DNA from: Flavobacteriales bacterium
GTDB lineage: Bacteria; Bacteroidota; Bacteroidia; Flavobacteriales_F; PHOS-HE28
Length of the DNA: 64,000 nt
Reading direction: 5' to 3'
Assembly: GCA_016713875.1 (NCBI GenBank)
Contig: JADJOI010000003.1
Coordinates: forward strand, 1,984,001-2,048,000
Shown: piece by piece, positions 41,785 to 50,737 of the stretch
How positions within the stretch are numbered: position 1 is the stretch's first letter
How the letters are laid out: every line of letters starts with the position of its first letter
Notes under the pieces: model-generated
Told to the model about the DNA's origin: nothing
The model's input: the letters and a program-made list of their open reading frames with translations, nothing else
The model's database searches: none
Program-made: the position numbers and the translations under genes

Positions 41785-44700
41785 AGGGCAGTTCTTTCAC
41801 GGCAGGTTCAACGGATTCGGCGCTCGGGTTCTCCGCGTTCCACGCCCAACCCAGCACGCGGCGCGCATCGTTGAGCGCGCTGATGAGCAAGGGCAGCACG
41901 ATGAGCGTGACGAAGGTGGCGATGGCCAGGCCGTATGCCACAGTGATGGCCATGGGGATCAGGAACTGCGCCTGGAAGCTCTTGTTGAGCGTGATGGGCA
42001 GCAGACCGGCCACGGTGGTGAGCGAGGTGAGCAGGATCGGCCGCAGGCGCGAAAGAGCGGCGTCGCGCAAGGCCTGCTGGAAGGGCATGCGCAGCTTCAT
42101 ATTGTCGTTGAACCTGCTCAAGAGCACGAGCGAGTCGTTGACCATCACGCCGATGAGCGCGATCATGCCGAAGAAGCTGAAGAGACTGATCTGCACCCCA
42201 TGGATCCAGTGTCCCCACGCGATGCCGATAAAGCCGAGCGGGATGCACAGCAGCACGGTGATCATCTGCCAGAAGCTCCGCAGCGTGATCACGATCATGG
42301 CGAACATGATGATGAGCGTGATAGGGAGCACGCGCAGGGCCGAGGTCCCCACCTTGCGGCTCTGCTCACCCTGCCCTTCGAAACTGTAGCTGAGCCCGGG
42401 GTACTTCGCGAGCAGGGGCGTCATGATGTCGGAGGCCACGAGCGTCTGCGCATCGGTGGCGCTCTGCTTGCTGCTGGCCAGGTCGGCCTCCACGCGCACC
42501 TCGCGCTTGCCATCCAGGTGGTTGATGCCGCGGATCCCGCGCTCGATGTGGTAGGTGACGACCTCGCTCAGCGGGAACTGCCGACCGTCCGACGTCCGCA
42601 CGCGCATGTCCTCCAGGTCGCGCAGCGAGGCGCGGGCCCCTTCCGCATAACGCACCCAGATCTTCACCTCGTCCTCGCCGCGCTGCACGCGTTGGGTCTC
42701 CAGGCCGAAGAATCCCTGGCGCACCTGCCCCACCACTTCCTGCAGCGTGAGGCCCAGCAACTGCGCCTTGTCCTTCAGCTTCAGCACCACCTCGCGGTTG
42801 CCTGGTCGGTCGGTGTCCACCACATCGCGCAGCATGGGCAGCTTCTGGAGTTCGCCACGCAGTTCGGCCTTGGCGGCGTTCAGCTCAGTGAGGTCGTTGC
42901 TGCGCAGCGAAACGGACACGGGCTTCCCGAAGGGCGTGGCCAGCCCAAAGGTGAGGTTCTGCACCCCGGGCACATTGCCCACGCGCTCGCGCAAGCGGTT
43001 GGTGAGTTCCTCGGCACGGAATCCGCGTTGCTCCCCATCGAGGAGGATGATGTTCAACTTCCCCTGCTCCGCGCGCGGTCCCAGGATGCTCTGCACCTTG
43101 AGGATCACGTCCAGGCTGTCCTCCCGGCCGGCGCTCAGCTCCTTGTTCAGGTCCCACACCAATGCCTCGATGCGCTGCAGTTCGGCGAAGACGACATTCT
43201 CCCGCGTCCCGGTCACCATCTCCACGTCCACACCCACATCATCGCGCTCGATCACGGGGAAGAAGGTGGTCTTGATGATGCCGGCGCCGACCGAGCCGAT
43301 CGTGATGGCCAGCAGGAAGAAGGCGATGCCCGCAGTGAGCATCCGGTGGCGCATGAAGCGGTCGAAGAAGGAGCCATAACGCTTGTCCCTCATGTTGGAC
43401 ATCACGCCATCCATGTACTTCTCGAAGCGGTTCTTCTCCTTGGAGAGTCCCTTGGAATGGGCGATGTGCGCTGGCAAGGTGAACGCCGCCTCGATCAGGG
43501 AGAACAGCAACGTGGCGATGGTGACAAAGGCAAGCGCAGGGGCGAAATCGCCCAAGCGGCCTTCGATGAAGAAGAAGGTACTGAAGGCCGCCACGGTGGT
43601 AAGCACTGAGCTGATCACAGCGGGCAGCACCTTGTTCAAGCCGACGAACGCGGCTTGGACCGGTGGAAGTCCGCGTTCGAACTCCTGGTAGATGCTCTCG
43701 GTGATCACGATGCCATCGTCCACCAGGATGCCCACAACGAGGATCATCCCGAAGAGGCTCATCACGTTGATGGTGATGAACGACGGGGCGATGATGAACA
43801 TGCCGGCAAAGGCCACAGGAATGCCCACAGCCACCCAGAAGGCCAGCCGCCAGTTGAGGAAGAGCGCAAGGCAGATGAGCACAAGGAAGAAGCCCTGGAT
43901 GCCGTTCTCCACCAGCATGGCGATGCGCTGTTTGAGCACGGTGGTGGCATCGCTGATGAGGGTGGTCTTCACCGGACCTCCGCGCTGGTTGAAGTCCTCC
44001 ATGTACTTCAAGGTGGTCTCAGCGATGAGAAGGATATCCTCGCTTACCGTGCTGCTCACCGTGACCACCGCGCTGGGCACTCCGTTCACATAGTTGCGTG
44101 CCGGATCATCGGCCCAGATGTCGCGCACGTCGGCCACATCCTTCAGGCGCAGCACACGACCATCGGCTCCGGCGCGCACCACGGTGTTGCGCAGGCCCTC
44201 GGCGTCCTGGCGCTTGTCGCGCACACGGATCAGCAGTTCCTCGTCGCTGGTCTTGATCTTGCCTCCGGTGACGTCGATGTTGGCCCCGCGCACCGCTGCT
44301 GCGGCCTGTGCGAAGCTGAGGTTGTTGGCGCGCAGGTCCGCTTCGCGGAAAGCCACCTCGATCTCCTCCTCCGGAAATCCGGAGAGCTCCACCTTGCTGA
44401 TGCCCTCCACCGCACGCAGGTCCTGCTCCACGCGTCGGGCGATGGTCTTCAACGCCTTCAGGTCCACCCCTTCTCCGCTTAGCGCGAAAGTCACCGCCGG
44501 CCGGATGTTCTCCAGCTTGAAGGTGCGGATGGGCTCCATGCCATCGGGCAGCGTGGGGATGCGCTCCACGGCATTCTTCACGTCCTGCAGCACCGCGTCC
44601 ACATCATGACCCTTGATCACCTCCACCGTGATGATGCCGCCGTTCTCCTGGCTGACGCTGCTGATGCGTTCCACACCGGTCACGCCCTTCACATCGTCCT

Positions 44701-44905
44701 CGATGCGCAGTACCACGCCTTCCTCCACCTCCTCGGGTGAGGCACCGGGATAGATCACCTGCACCTGCAACACACGGCTCTCGGTCTCGGGGAAGAGCGA
44801 GCTGCGCGTTCCCTTCAGGCCGAAATAGCCGAAAACGAAAATGAGCACCATGACGGTGTTCACCGCCACCGGGTACTTGATGAAGTATGCGGTGAGGCCC
44901 CTCAT
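41756..44905 (-). CDS. RND efflux permease (AcrB/HAE1 type)
   Basis: A 1049-residue inner-membrane proton antiporter. It shows 12 membrane segments in two halves: a first helix 'YFIKYPVAVNTVMVLIFVFGYF', periplasmic loops with 'YPGASPEEVEEGVVLRIED', the 'LIDDGIVITES'-like helix 4 motif (VGILVDDGIVITESIYQEFERG), and in the second half 'ALIGVMVNDSLVLLSRFND', 'RLRPILLTSLTTVAGLLPITLNK'. Drug or lipid export is likely; the substrate is unknown. ATG 44905 gives the normal N-terminus; a longer frame upstream is not membrane-like. It acts with the adaptor at 45512 and the TolC protein at 40456. Confidence 0.92.
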   Translation of the reverse strand: MRGLTAYFIKYPVAVNTVMVLIFVFGYFGLKGTRSSLFPETESRVLQVQVIYPGASPEEVEEGVVLRIEDDVKGVTGVERISSVSQENGGIITVEVIKGHDVDAVLQDVKNAVERIPTLPDGMEPIRTFKLENIRPAVTFALSGEGVDLKALKTIARRVEQDLRAVEGISKVELSGFPEEEIEVAFREADLRANNLSFAQAAAAVRGANIDVTGGKIKTSDEELLIRVRDKRQDAEGLRNTVVRAGADGRVLRLKDVADVRDIWADDPARNYVNGVPSAVVTVSSTVSEDILLIAETTLKYMEDFNQRGGPVKTTLISDATTVLKQRIAMLVENGIQGFFLVLICLALFLNWRLAFWVAVGIPVAFAGMFIIAPSFITINVMSLFGMILVVGILVDDGIVITESIYQEFERGLPPVQAAFVGLNKVLPAVISSVLTTVAAFSTFFFIEGRLGDFAPALAFVTIATLLFSLIEAAFTLPAHIAHSKGLSKEKNRFEKYMDGVMSNMRDKRYGSFFDRFMRHRMLTAGIAFFLLAITIGSVGAGIIKTTFFPVIERDDVGVDVEMVTGTRENVVFAELQRIEALVWDLNKELSAGREDSLDVILKVQSILGPRAEQGKLNIILLDGEQRGFRAEELTNRLRERVGNVPGVQNLTFGLATPFGKPVSVSLRSNDLTELNAAKAELRGELQKLPMLRDVVDTDRPGNREVVLKLKDKAQLLGLTLQEVVGQVRQGFFGLETQRVQRGEDEVKIWVRYAEGARASLRDLEDMRVRTSDGRQFPLSEVVTYHIERGIRGINHLDGKREVRVEADLASSKQSATDAQTLVASDIMTPLLAKYPGLSYSFEGQGEQSRKVGTSALRVLPITLIIMFAMIVITLRSFWQMITVLLCIPLGFIGIAWGHWIHGVQISLFSFFGMIALIGVMVNDSLVLLSRFNDNMKLRMPFQQALRDAALSRLRPILLTSLTTVAGLLPITLNKSFQAQFLIPMAITVAYGLAIATFVTLIVLPLLISALNDARRVLGWAWNAENPSAESVEPAVKELPYEDLEEHRG

Positions 44906-45080
44906 TGTTTCAGAAGAGATGAACCGCCACGGCGCAACGGCGCGAACGGGCCGCAACGTACAGAATGATCAGGACGCAACGGGGATTGAAGAGGATGCCG
45001 ATCAAGTCGAGCATCCGCGACACCATCGCAGGACCGGCAAGGCCATTTACCTGCGCTGAACTGATCGAGAGCCGACCCTT

Positions 45081-45515
45081 TCATTCTTCCTTCAGGTTGT
45101 TCACCACCCGCCGGATGCCGTCCTTCAGCAACGCCGAGTGGAAATTGATGAGCAAGCCGAGTGAGTTCCCGGTCAACTTCAAATACGTGATCACCTGGGC
45201 AAGGTGCACTGGATGAAGCTCGTCGACAGCCTTCACTTCGACCACCACCTTTCGTTCGATCCATAGGTCGAGCTTGTAGCCAGCATCCAACCGAACATCC
45301 CGATACACGAGTGGCAGGGGAACCTGTCGCTCTACCTGAAAGCCCATCTGTAAGAGCTCGTGTGTAAGGCAGGCCTCGTATGCGCTTTCAAGCAGCCCTG
45401 GTCCGAACCAGCGGTGTACCTGGAATGCTGCTTCCACGATGCCCTCCGCTATTCGGTTCTCATGCATTGGCGTTGCGTTCTCGTTGCGTCGTAGCGTCGT
45501 AGCGGTGGTGTTCAT
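45081..45515 (-). CDS. GxxExxY protein
   Basis: A 144-residue protein of the GxxExxY / PDDEXK_3 group: 'AAFQVHRWFGPGLLESAYEACLTHEL' carries the naming motif (G-L-L-E-S-A-Y), then 'LVYRDVRLDAGYKLDLWIERKVVVEVKAVDEL' gives the D…ExK nuclease-like core, and 'HLAQVITYLKLTGNSLGLLINF' ends it. Its function is not established. The start at 45515 overlaps the adaptor stop by four bases, but the first 16 residues read like translated repeat DNA, and an internal ATG (MHENRIAEG) is a good alternative. It lies inside the efflux operon between adaptor and permease. Confidence 0.82.
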   Translation of the reverse strand: MNTTATTLRRNENATPMHENRIAEGIVEAAFQVHRWFGPGLLESAYEACLTHELLQMGFQVERQVPLPLVYRDVRLDAGYKLDLWIERKVVVEVKAVDELHPVHLAQVITYLKLTGNSLGLLINFHSALLKDGIRRVVNNLKEE

Positions 45516-46636
45516 CGCTTCACCGGAGCTACGCGCATGCCTTCGAAGGCCCCGCTCAGGCGATCGGTCACGACCACCTGTCCGTTGGATAGCCCCTTCA
45601 CCACGGCCTGCTCCACGCCTTGATGAAGTATGGCGACCGGCTGCTTCACCAGCGCGCTTTCGGTGACCGTGTAGAGCGCGCCGTCCTCGAGCAATGCGCT
45701 GCGTGGTACGCTCACGGCATCGTTCAACGAACCGGCTTCAATGGTCCCACTGAGGTACTGCCCATCGCGCAGGTCCTTCCCTTCCACCCGCACGAAGAGC
45801 TTCACGGTCTGTGTGGCGGCATCGATGCTTTCGCCGGTACGGATGATGCGACCGGTCCAGGTGCCGGGGCCTTCGGTACTGGTGAGGCGGAGCGTGTCGC
45901 CCACCTTCACCAGGGCCAGTTCGCCAGCACCGATGGCCGTTTCGAGTTCCAGCGAACCGGGCGCGATGAACTCGCCCAAGCGCGTGCCCGGAGTGACGAT
46001 GGTGCCGGGCTCCACCCCTGCCGCGGCCACTACGCCATCGAAAGCAGCAGTGATCACATACTTGCCACGACGCTCATACAACGCGCGGATGGTGTAGTAC
46101 TGATCCAACACGCCGCGACCAGCGAGGTAATTGCGCTCCTGTTCCGTTGCCAGCTTGGGCAGCTCGGGCAGTTGGCCATCCACCGGCACGCTCTTCAGGT
46201 AGGCATCCCACTTGGCGGCCTGCTCGGGCATATCGATGCGCAGATCGGGCACCAGCTGCACGAGGGTGCGCAGGAAGGCGCTCTGCTGCGCATTGATCTG
46301 GGCGCGCACCTCTCCGTCATCGATGCGGAAGAGCACCTCGCCCTGGCGGAAGGTCATGCCTTCGCGGAAGACCTTTCCCGTGCGTTGCAAGGTGCCGCCC
46401 ACCTCGGCGTTGATGAGCATGCGGTCCGTGGCGCGCAGGCGACCGGTGATGGGGATGGAGAGCCGTACGGGACCGTTCTGCGCGATAAGCGTTCGCACGG
46501 CACGGGCATGCGCGGGCGCCTCGTTGCGCGGGGGCGAGGTCTTGCTGCCGGCCAGCTTGCGGCAGGTGCCGATGCCCGCCACGATGAAAAGGAGGCCCAG
46601 CACGATGGTGAGGCGACGTTTGAACAGGTCGTTCAT
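45512..46636 (-). CDS. RND periplasmic adaptor (HlyD/MFP)
   Basis: A 374-residue adaptor with an N-terminal membrane/lipoprotein-like segment (RRLTIVLGLLFIVAGIGTC). It has the two lipoyl halves ('ITGRLRATDRMLINAEVGGTLQRTGKVFREGMTFRQGEVLFRID' and 'AAFDGVVAAAGVEPGTIVTPGTRLGEFI'), a helical hairpin between them, a beta-barrel and a membrane-proximal domain ('GQYLSGTIEAGSLNDAVSVPRSALLEDGALYTV'). It bridges the RND permease and TolC. ATG 46636 overlaps the TetR stop (46633) by four bases, so tetR and adaptor are co-transcribed. Confidence 0.92.
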   Translation of the reverse strand: MNDLFKRRLTIVLGLLFIVAGIGTCRKLAGSKTSPPRNEAPAHARAVRTLIAQNGPVRLSIPITGRLRATDRMLINAEVGGTLQRTGKVFREGMTFRQGEVLFRIDDGEVRAQINAQQSAFLRTLVQLVPDLRIDMPEQAAKWDAYLKSVPVDGQLPELPKLATEQERNYLAGRGVLDQYYTIRALYERRGKYVITAAFDGVVAAAGVEPGTIVTPGTRLGEFIAPGSLELETAIGAGELALVKVGDTLRLTSTEGPGTWTGRIIRTGESIDAATQTVKLFVRVEGKDLRDGQYLSGTIEAGSLNDAVSVPRSALLEDGALYTVTESALVKQPVAILHQGVEQAVVKGLSNGQVVVTDRLSGAFEGMRVAPVKR

Positions 46637-47244
46637 GCGCGGATGGATCGGATGATGAATTCGGGAACGGACTTCTTCCGCTTCAAGATCATACGGCGGA
46701 AGGCCTCGTCGTTCATGCCGTGTATGTGCGTGAGCATGGGCCGCGCGATGAAAGGATGCGCGCAAAGGGCCATGATGTTCACCAGCAGCTCACGCGGGTC
46801 GATCTCGATGATGAGGCCTTCCTTGCGCGCCTCATCCACGAGCCGGAGGAAATGTTGGCGACTGGTCAGACCTCGGTCGATGAAGGCGCGCAGCCCCTCA
46901 GGGTCGCGGTTCATCTCCTGGGCGATGAAGAGCGGTAGCAGTGGATCCTCGAGCATGCGCTCCAGGTAGGCCGCGACGAAGCGCTCGACGGCATCGAAGA
47001 TGTCCGGACTGTCCGTGAACGAGTTCCAGATGCAGCTGAACTGCCGCTCGGCGCTGCCCTTGAACACGCCCTCGAAGAGGCGCTGCTTGTCGCGGTAGTA
47101 ATAGTGGAGCAGCGCCTTGTTGATGCCGGCCTCATCGGCCACCTCCTGCATGCGCGCGCCGGCCATGCCCTTGCGGATGAAGACCCGCCGGGCGGCCTCC
47201 AGGATGCGTTGCTCGGCACCCTGTTCCTTGATCATCGTCGACAT
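46633..47244 (-). CDS. TetR family repressor
   Basis: A 203-residue regulator. The N-terminal HTH is 'RILEAARRVFIRKGMAGARMQEVADEAGINKALLHYYYRDKQRLFEGVF', a textbook TetR domain. The remainder is the helical ligand-binding domain. It is the first gene of the efflux operon and its own promoter carries a 16-bp palindrome (47257-47272), so it probably represses itself, the adaptor, the permease and the channel, with relief by a pump substrate. Confidence 0.92.
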   Translation of the reverse strand: MSTMIKEQGAEQRILEAARRVFIRKGMAGARMQEVADEAGINKALLHYYYRDKQRLFEGVFKGSAERQFSCIWNSFTDSPDIFDAVERFVAAYLERMLEDPLLPLFIAQEMNRDPEGLRAFIDRGLTSRQHFLRLVDEARKEGLIIEIDPRELLVNIMALCAHPFIARPMLTHIHGMNDEAFRRMILKRKKSVPEFIIRSIRA

Positions 47245-47256
47245 GCGGGTGCAATA

Positions 47257-47272
47257 TTAACCACTTGGTTAA
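47257..47272. promoter_or_regulatory. TetR operator
   Basis: TTAACCACTTGGTTAA, a perfect 7-bp inverted repeat around CT, starting 13 bases upstream of the tetR start codon and within the only gap between this operon and the MBL-fold gene. Confidence 0.7.
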
Positions 47273-47290
47273 ACCGCATGGTAAGAACGC

Positions 47291-48403
47291 TCAGTCCAAG
47301 CCTTCCCACCAGCGCTCGCTCTGCGATGCGGTCGGCGCCGTGATGATCTGACCGATGCGCGGGGTGAGCAACGCCTGCCCGGTCTCCCCGGCCCGCTTCG
47401 TGATGCGCTCGATGGATTCCTTCCAAGGGTGAAGGCCCAGCGCGAACTGGGCCCAATGGATCGGCATGAGCAACCGCGCGTTGAGGTCCCGGACCGCCTG
47501 GGCGACCTCCTCCGGGAACATGTGGATCTGCGGCCAGTATTCGCTGTAGGCACCACATTCGAGCAGGGCAAGATCGAACCGTCCGAAGCGTGCTCCCAGC
47601 TCCTTGAAGGTGCGCGAGTAGCCGGAGTCCCCGCCGAAGTAGATGCGCTGCGCACCTTCAAGCACGAAGGAGCCCCAGAGGGTGCTGAAGCGGTTGGTGG
47701 GCCCACGCCCGGTGAAGTGCCGCGTGGGCGCGAAGGTGAGCTTCACCGGCCCCACGATCACTTGCTCCCACCACGCGCACTCGGCGACCATCACGGCTGG
47801 CATGCCCCACTTCTCCAGATGCGCACCAACGCCGAGCGCGGCCACCACCCGTCCCACCTTCTTCACCGCGATGAGCTGCCGCATGGTCTCGTAGCACAGA
47901 TGGTCGTAGTGATCATGCGAGAGCAGCAGCACATCCACCGATGGGAGCTGGTCCACCGATATGCGCTCCGTGTAGGCGAACCGCTTGGGGCCTGCGAAAC
48001 TGAAGGTGCTGGCGCGCTCACCGAACACGGGATCGGTGAGGAAGGTGAGTCCGTTCAGCTTGATGAGCACGCACGAATGGCCGAACCAGCATAAGGCGAC
48101 CTCATTGGAAGGCACGCGTTCCCAAGCCTCGCGATCGAAGCGCACGGTGGGCAGAGAAGCCTTGGGTTCGCGACCATCGGCGCCCTTGACCATGGTCCAC
48201 ATCACCTTCAGCATCACGGTGAAGGGCATGTCCATGTCGGTGGGCTCCAGGTTGTGGAGCTTGCCGCCGCGGAAGTCCGGCAGGGCCCGGATGCGCTGGA
48301 GCCGCACACCGGCCGGGTCGTCACCGATCCGCGGCGCCGTGCGGAAATAGAGGATGACGGCCAGCACCAGGGCCAGCGGAAGGGCTAGAGCAGGGATCCA
48401 CAT
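47291..48403 (-). CDS. MBL-fold hydrolase, NAPE-PLD-like
   Basis: A 370-residue metallo-beta-lactamase-fold enzyme with an N-terminal hydrophobic anchor (WIPALALPLALVLAVILYF). Metal motif 'LSHDHYDHL' (HxHxDH), 'WFGHSCVLIKLNGLTFLTDPVFGERAS', 'PTRHFTGRG' and 'YFGGDSGY' match the NAPE-PLD / UlaG-like lipid-metabolism group. It probably hydrolyses a phospholipid or other phosphodiester at the membrane; the substrate is not known. ATG 48403 is chosen for the membrane anchor. It is divergent from the kelch gene at 48442. Confidence 0.85.
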   Translation of the reverse strand: MWIPALALPLALVLAVILYFRTAPRIGDDPAGVRLQRIRALPDFRGGKLHNLEPTDMDMPFTVMLKVMWTMVKGADGREPKASLPTVRFDREAWERVPSNEVALCWFGHSCVLIKLNGLTFLTDPVFGERASTFSFAGPKRFAYTERISVDQLPSVDVLLLSHDHYDHLCYETMRQLIAVKKVGRVVAALGVGAHLEKWGMPAVMVAECAWWEQVIVGPVKLTFAPTRHFTGRGPTNRFSTLWGSFVLEGAQRIYFGGDSGYSRTFKELGARFGRFDLALLECGAYSEYWPQIHMFPEEVAQAVRDLNARLLMPIHWAQFALGLHPWKESIERITKRAGETGQALLTPRIGQIITAPTASQSERWWEGLD

Positions 48404-48441
48404 GCGGAGCGAAGATCCGTCGGCCGCACTAGCTTTCGCAC

Positions 48442-49635
48442 ATGCACCGGCGTTCCCTGCTGATGATGGCCCTGCTGCGGGCCGGCGCATCCATGGGGCA
48501 GGGATGGGTGCAGTTGCCGGACCTTCCGGCCATCGCACGCGACGACGCTTCGGCCTTCGCGGCGGACAGCACGGTGTTCATCGGCACAGGCATGGACGTG
48601 GGCTTCCAGCTCACCAGCGACTGGCACCGCTACGACCCGATGACCGCCACTTGGACCACGATCGCGCCGATGCCCGCCACGCCCCGGCAGTATGGCACCG
48701 GGTTCAGCGTGGGTGGCTTCGGCTACGTGTTCGGCGGGGTGGATGCCGGCGGGCTCAGCAACGAGCTCTTCGTGTACCTGCCCGTGAACGGCGTGTGGTA
48801 CGCGCTCGACACCCTGCCCGGCATGCCCCGGAGCGGCAGCGCGTCCTTCGTGCTCGGTGTGCGGGCCTTCATCGTGGGCGGGCGCGTGGGTCCGGGGGCG
48901 GCGCTGACGGACGAACTGTGGGAGTACTTCCCCTTTCTGAACACCTGGCTGCCAGGCCCGCCGATGCCGGGACCCGCACGGCACCTGGCGGCCGTGTTCG
49001 CCCAAGGCGGCAAGGCCTACATCGTGGGTGGACGGGCAGGCGACGGCAGCGCCTTGAACGATGGGTGGTGTTACGATGGCGCCACGGACACCTGGTCGGC
49101 CATCGCCCCCCTTCCTGCGGACGGCCGCTTCGGAGCGGAAGGCTTCCGCTGGCCCGGAGGAGGCCTTGTGGTGGCCGGCGCCACATCGGACAGCACCTTC
49201 ACGCAGGAATGCTGGCGCTACGAGGTCGCCACCGACAGCTGGCACCCGATGCCGGCGTTCCCGGGCGCCGCGCGGAAAGGCGGCGCCGGGGCCGTGGTCG
49301 ATGGTGTGGTCCACTACGGCACCGGCAGCGACGACGTGCAGCGCTACGCGGACTGGTGGGCCCTTCATCCCGACGTGAGCGTCAGCACCTCGGCCGCACC
49401 GCCGTCGCTCCGTGCGCATCCGAACCCGACCAGCGGCCTCCTTCATCTCTCCGGACACCCCGCTGGTGCCGCACTGCCGTACACCATCCTTGATGCCGCG
49501 GGACGGCCCGTTCGCTCGGGGACCCTGGCGCCGGGCTTCGGCCTGGATGTCTCCGGTCTTCCGCCCGCCAGCTACCACCTCGTGCTGCACGCGGCCGACG
49601 GGCCGTACACCCTGCGCTTCGTTCGCATCCTCTGA
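48442..49635 (+). CDS. Kelch-repeat T9SS protein
   Basis: A 397-residue secreted protein, same length and plan as the one at 37805. The signal peptide ends near MALLRAGASMGQ. Kelch blades such as 'YVFGGVDAGGLSNELFVYLPVNGVW', 'FIVGGRVGPGAALTDELWEYFPFLNTW', 'YIVGGRAGDGSALNDGWCYDGATDTW' are followed by a T9SS type A domain (LRAHPNPTSGLLHLSGHPAG … LPPASYHLVLHAADGPYTLRFVRIL). It is GC-rich, unlike the more diverged copy at 37805, so it may be the older resident. The next gene starts four bases after the stop. Confidence 0.88.
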   Translation: MHRRSLLMMALLRAGASMGQGWVQLPDLPAIARDDASAFAADSTVFIGTGMDVGFQLTSDWHRYDPMTATWTTIAPMPATPRQYGTGFSVGGFGYVFGGVDAGGLSNELFVYLPVNGVWYALDTLPGMPRSGSASFVLGVRAFIVGGRVGPGAALTDELWEYFPFLNTWLPGPPMPGPARHLAAVFAQGGKAYIVGGRAGDGSALNDGWCYDGATDTWSAIAPLPADGRFGAEGFRWPGGGLVVAGATSDSTFTQECWRYEVATDSWHPMPAFPGAARKGGAGAVVDGVVHYGTGSDDVQRYADWWALHPDVSVSTSAAPPSLRAHPNPTSGLLHLSGHPAGAALPYTILDAAGRPVRSGTLAPGFGLDVSGLPPASYHLVLHAADGPYTLRFVRIL

Positions 49636-49638
49636 CCC

Positions 49639-50280
49639 ATGGACCTCATCGACCCTGCGCTGGACGCTTACTGCGAAGCGCACAGCGGCACCGAGCCGCC
49701 CCACCTGCGGACCCTGCGGGAGGAGACCAACGCCAGCGTGTACATGCCGCAGATGTGCAGCGGCCACCTGCAAGGGCGCTTTCTGGCGATGCTCAGCCAC
49801 CTGGTCCGCCCGAAGGTGATCGTGGAGATCGGGACGTACACGGGCTACAGCGCCCTGTGTCTCGCAGAAGGGCTGGCCCCTGGCGGCATGCTGCACACCA
49901 TCGACATCGACCCGCACTTGCCGCCCATCGTGGCCCGGCACATTGCGGCGGCGGGCTTCCAGGACCGTATCACCACTCACCACCGCCCCGCGCTGGAAGT
50001 GATCCCTGCGCTACCCACACCATTCGACCTGGTGTTCATCGACGCGGACAAGCCGGCCTATCCGGCCTACTTCGATGCCGTGGTGGACCGGGTCAGACCC
50101 GGCGGCCTCATCATCGCTGACAATGTGTTGTGGAGCGGCCGGGTGCTCCGGCCAGCCCACGAGCAGGACCACCAGACCTCGGCCCTCGTGGCCTATGCAC
50201 GACGCGTGAGCGAGGATCCGCGGGTGGAGCCGGTGATCGTGCCCCTCCGCGACGGGCTGATGCTGGCCCGGCGCCGCTGA
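49639..50280 (+). CDS. Class I SAM-dependent O-methyltransferase
   Basis: A 213-residue enzyme of the caffeoyl-CoA/catechol O-methyltransferase type. 'VIVEIGTYTGYSALCLAEGLAPGGMLHTIDID' is the SAM-binding glycine region, 'FDLVFIDADKPAYPAYFDAVVDRVRPGGLIIADNVLWSG' contains the metal-binding D-x-D-K and the downstream DN pair. Cytoplasmic; the acceptor is unknown. It follows the kelch gene by three bases and precedes the TerB-like gene. Confidence 0.88.
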   Translation: MDLIDPALDAYCEAHSGTEPPHLRTLREETNASVYMPQMCSGHLQGRFLAMLSHLVRPKVIVEIGTYTGYSALCLAEGLAPGGMLHTIDIDPHLPPIVARHIAAAGFQDRITTHHRPALEVIPALPTPFDLVFIDADKPAYPAYFDAVVDRVRPGGLIIADNVLWSGRVLRPAHEQDHQTSALVAYARRVSEDPRVEPVIVPLRDGLMLARRR

Positions 50281-50327
50281 CGGCCGTCATGTGCCCTCCG
50301 GACACAGGGCCCGACCTTGAGGCCATC

Positions 50328-50714
50328 ATGCAAGCACAACTGTTCTACAAGGAGCTCGGGCGGCTGCTCTACGCGGTGGCCGCCGTGGATGGCACGGTGA
50401 GCCCCAAGGAGGTGGAGACCATCAAGCGGGTGGTGAAGGAGCGGCTGGTGCCGGTGGAGGCAGGGATGGACCATTTCGGCAGCGACCAGGCGTACATCAC
50501 GGAGTTCGAGTTCGATGTGCTCGCGGAGCGGGGCGCCACCAGCCAGGAGGCCTACGAGTCCTTCATCGCGTACATGGCCCGGCATCGCAACGACCTGGGC
50601 GACGACCGGCGCGACCTGATCTACGCCTGCGCGCATGCCGTGGCGCGCGCGGTGCATGGGGTGGGTGCCAAGGAGTTCCCCCTGCTGGTGGACCTGCACC
50701 GGCATCTGGGCTGA
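50328..50714 (+). CDS. TerB-like helical protein
   Basis: A 128-residue all-helical protein: 'FYKELGRLLYAVAAVDGTVSPKEVETIKRVVKERLVP' matches the start of TerB-like domains, which carry an acidic helix pair and are linked to tellurite or metal stress. No partner of a ter operon is present. The start at ATG 50328 matches the family N-terminus; ATG 50289 is an alternative that would add 13 residues. It probably belongs to the run of genes that begins at 48442. Confidence 0.75.
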   Translation: MQAQLFYKELGRLLYAVAAVDGTVSPKEVETIKRVVKERLVPVEAGMDHFGSDQAYITEFEFDVLAERGATSQEAYESFIAYMARHRNDLGDDRRDLIYACAHAVARAVHGVGAKEFPLLVDLHRHLG

Positions 50715-50737
50715 ACGCAGGCCGCTACCTTGGGCGC

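Noticed and set aside
41567..43609. A 680-codon plus-strand frame opposite the RND permease
   Set aside because: His/Gln/Arg-rich antisense translation; the permease on the other strand is unmistakable.
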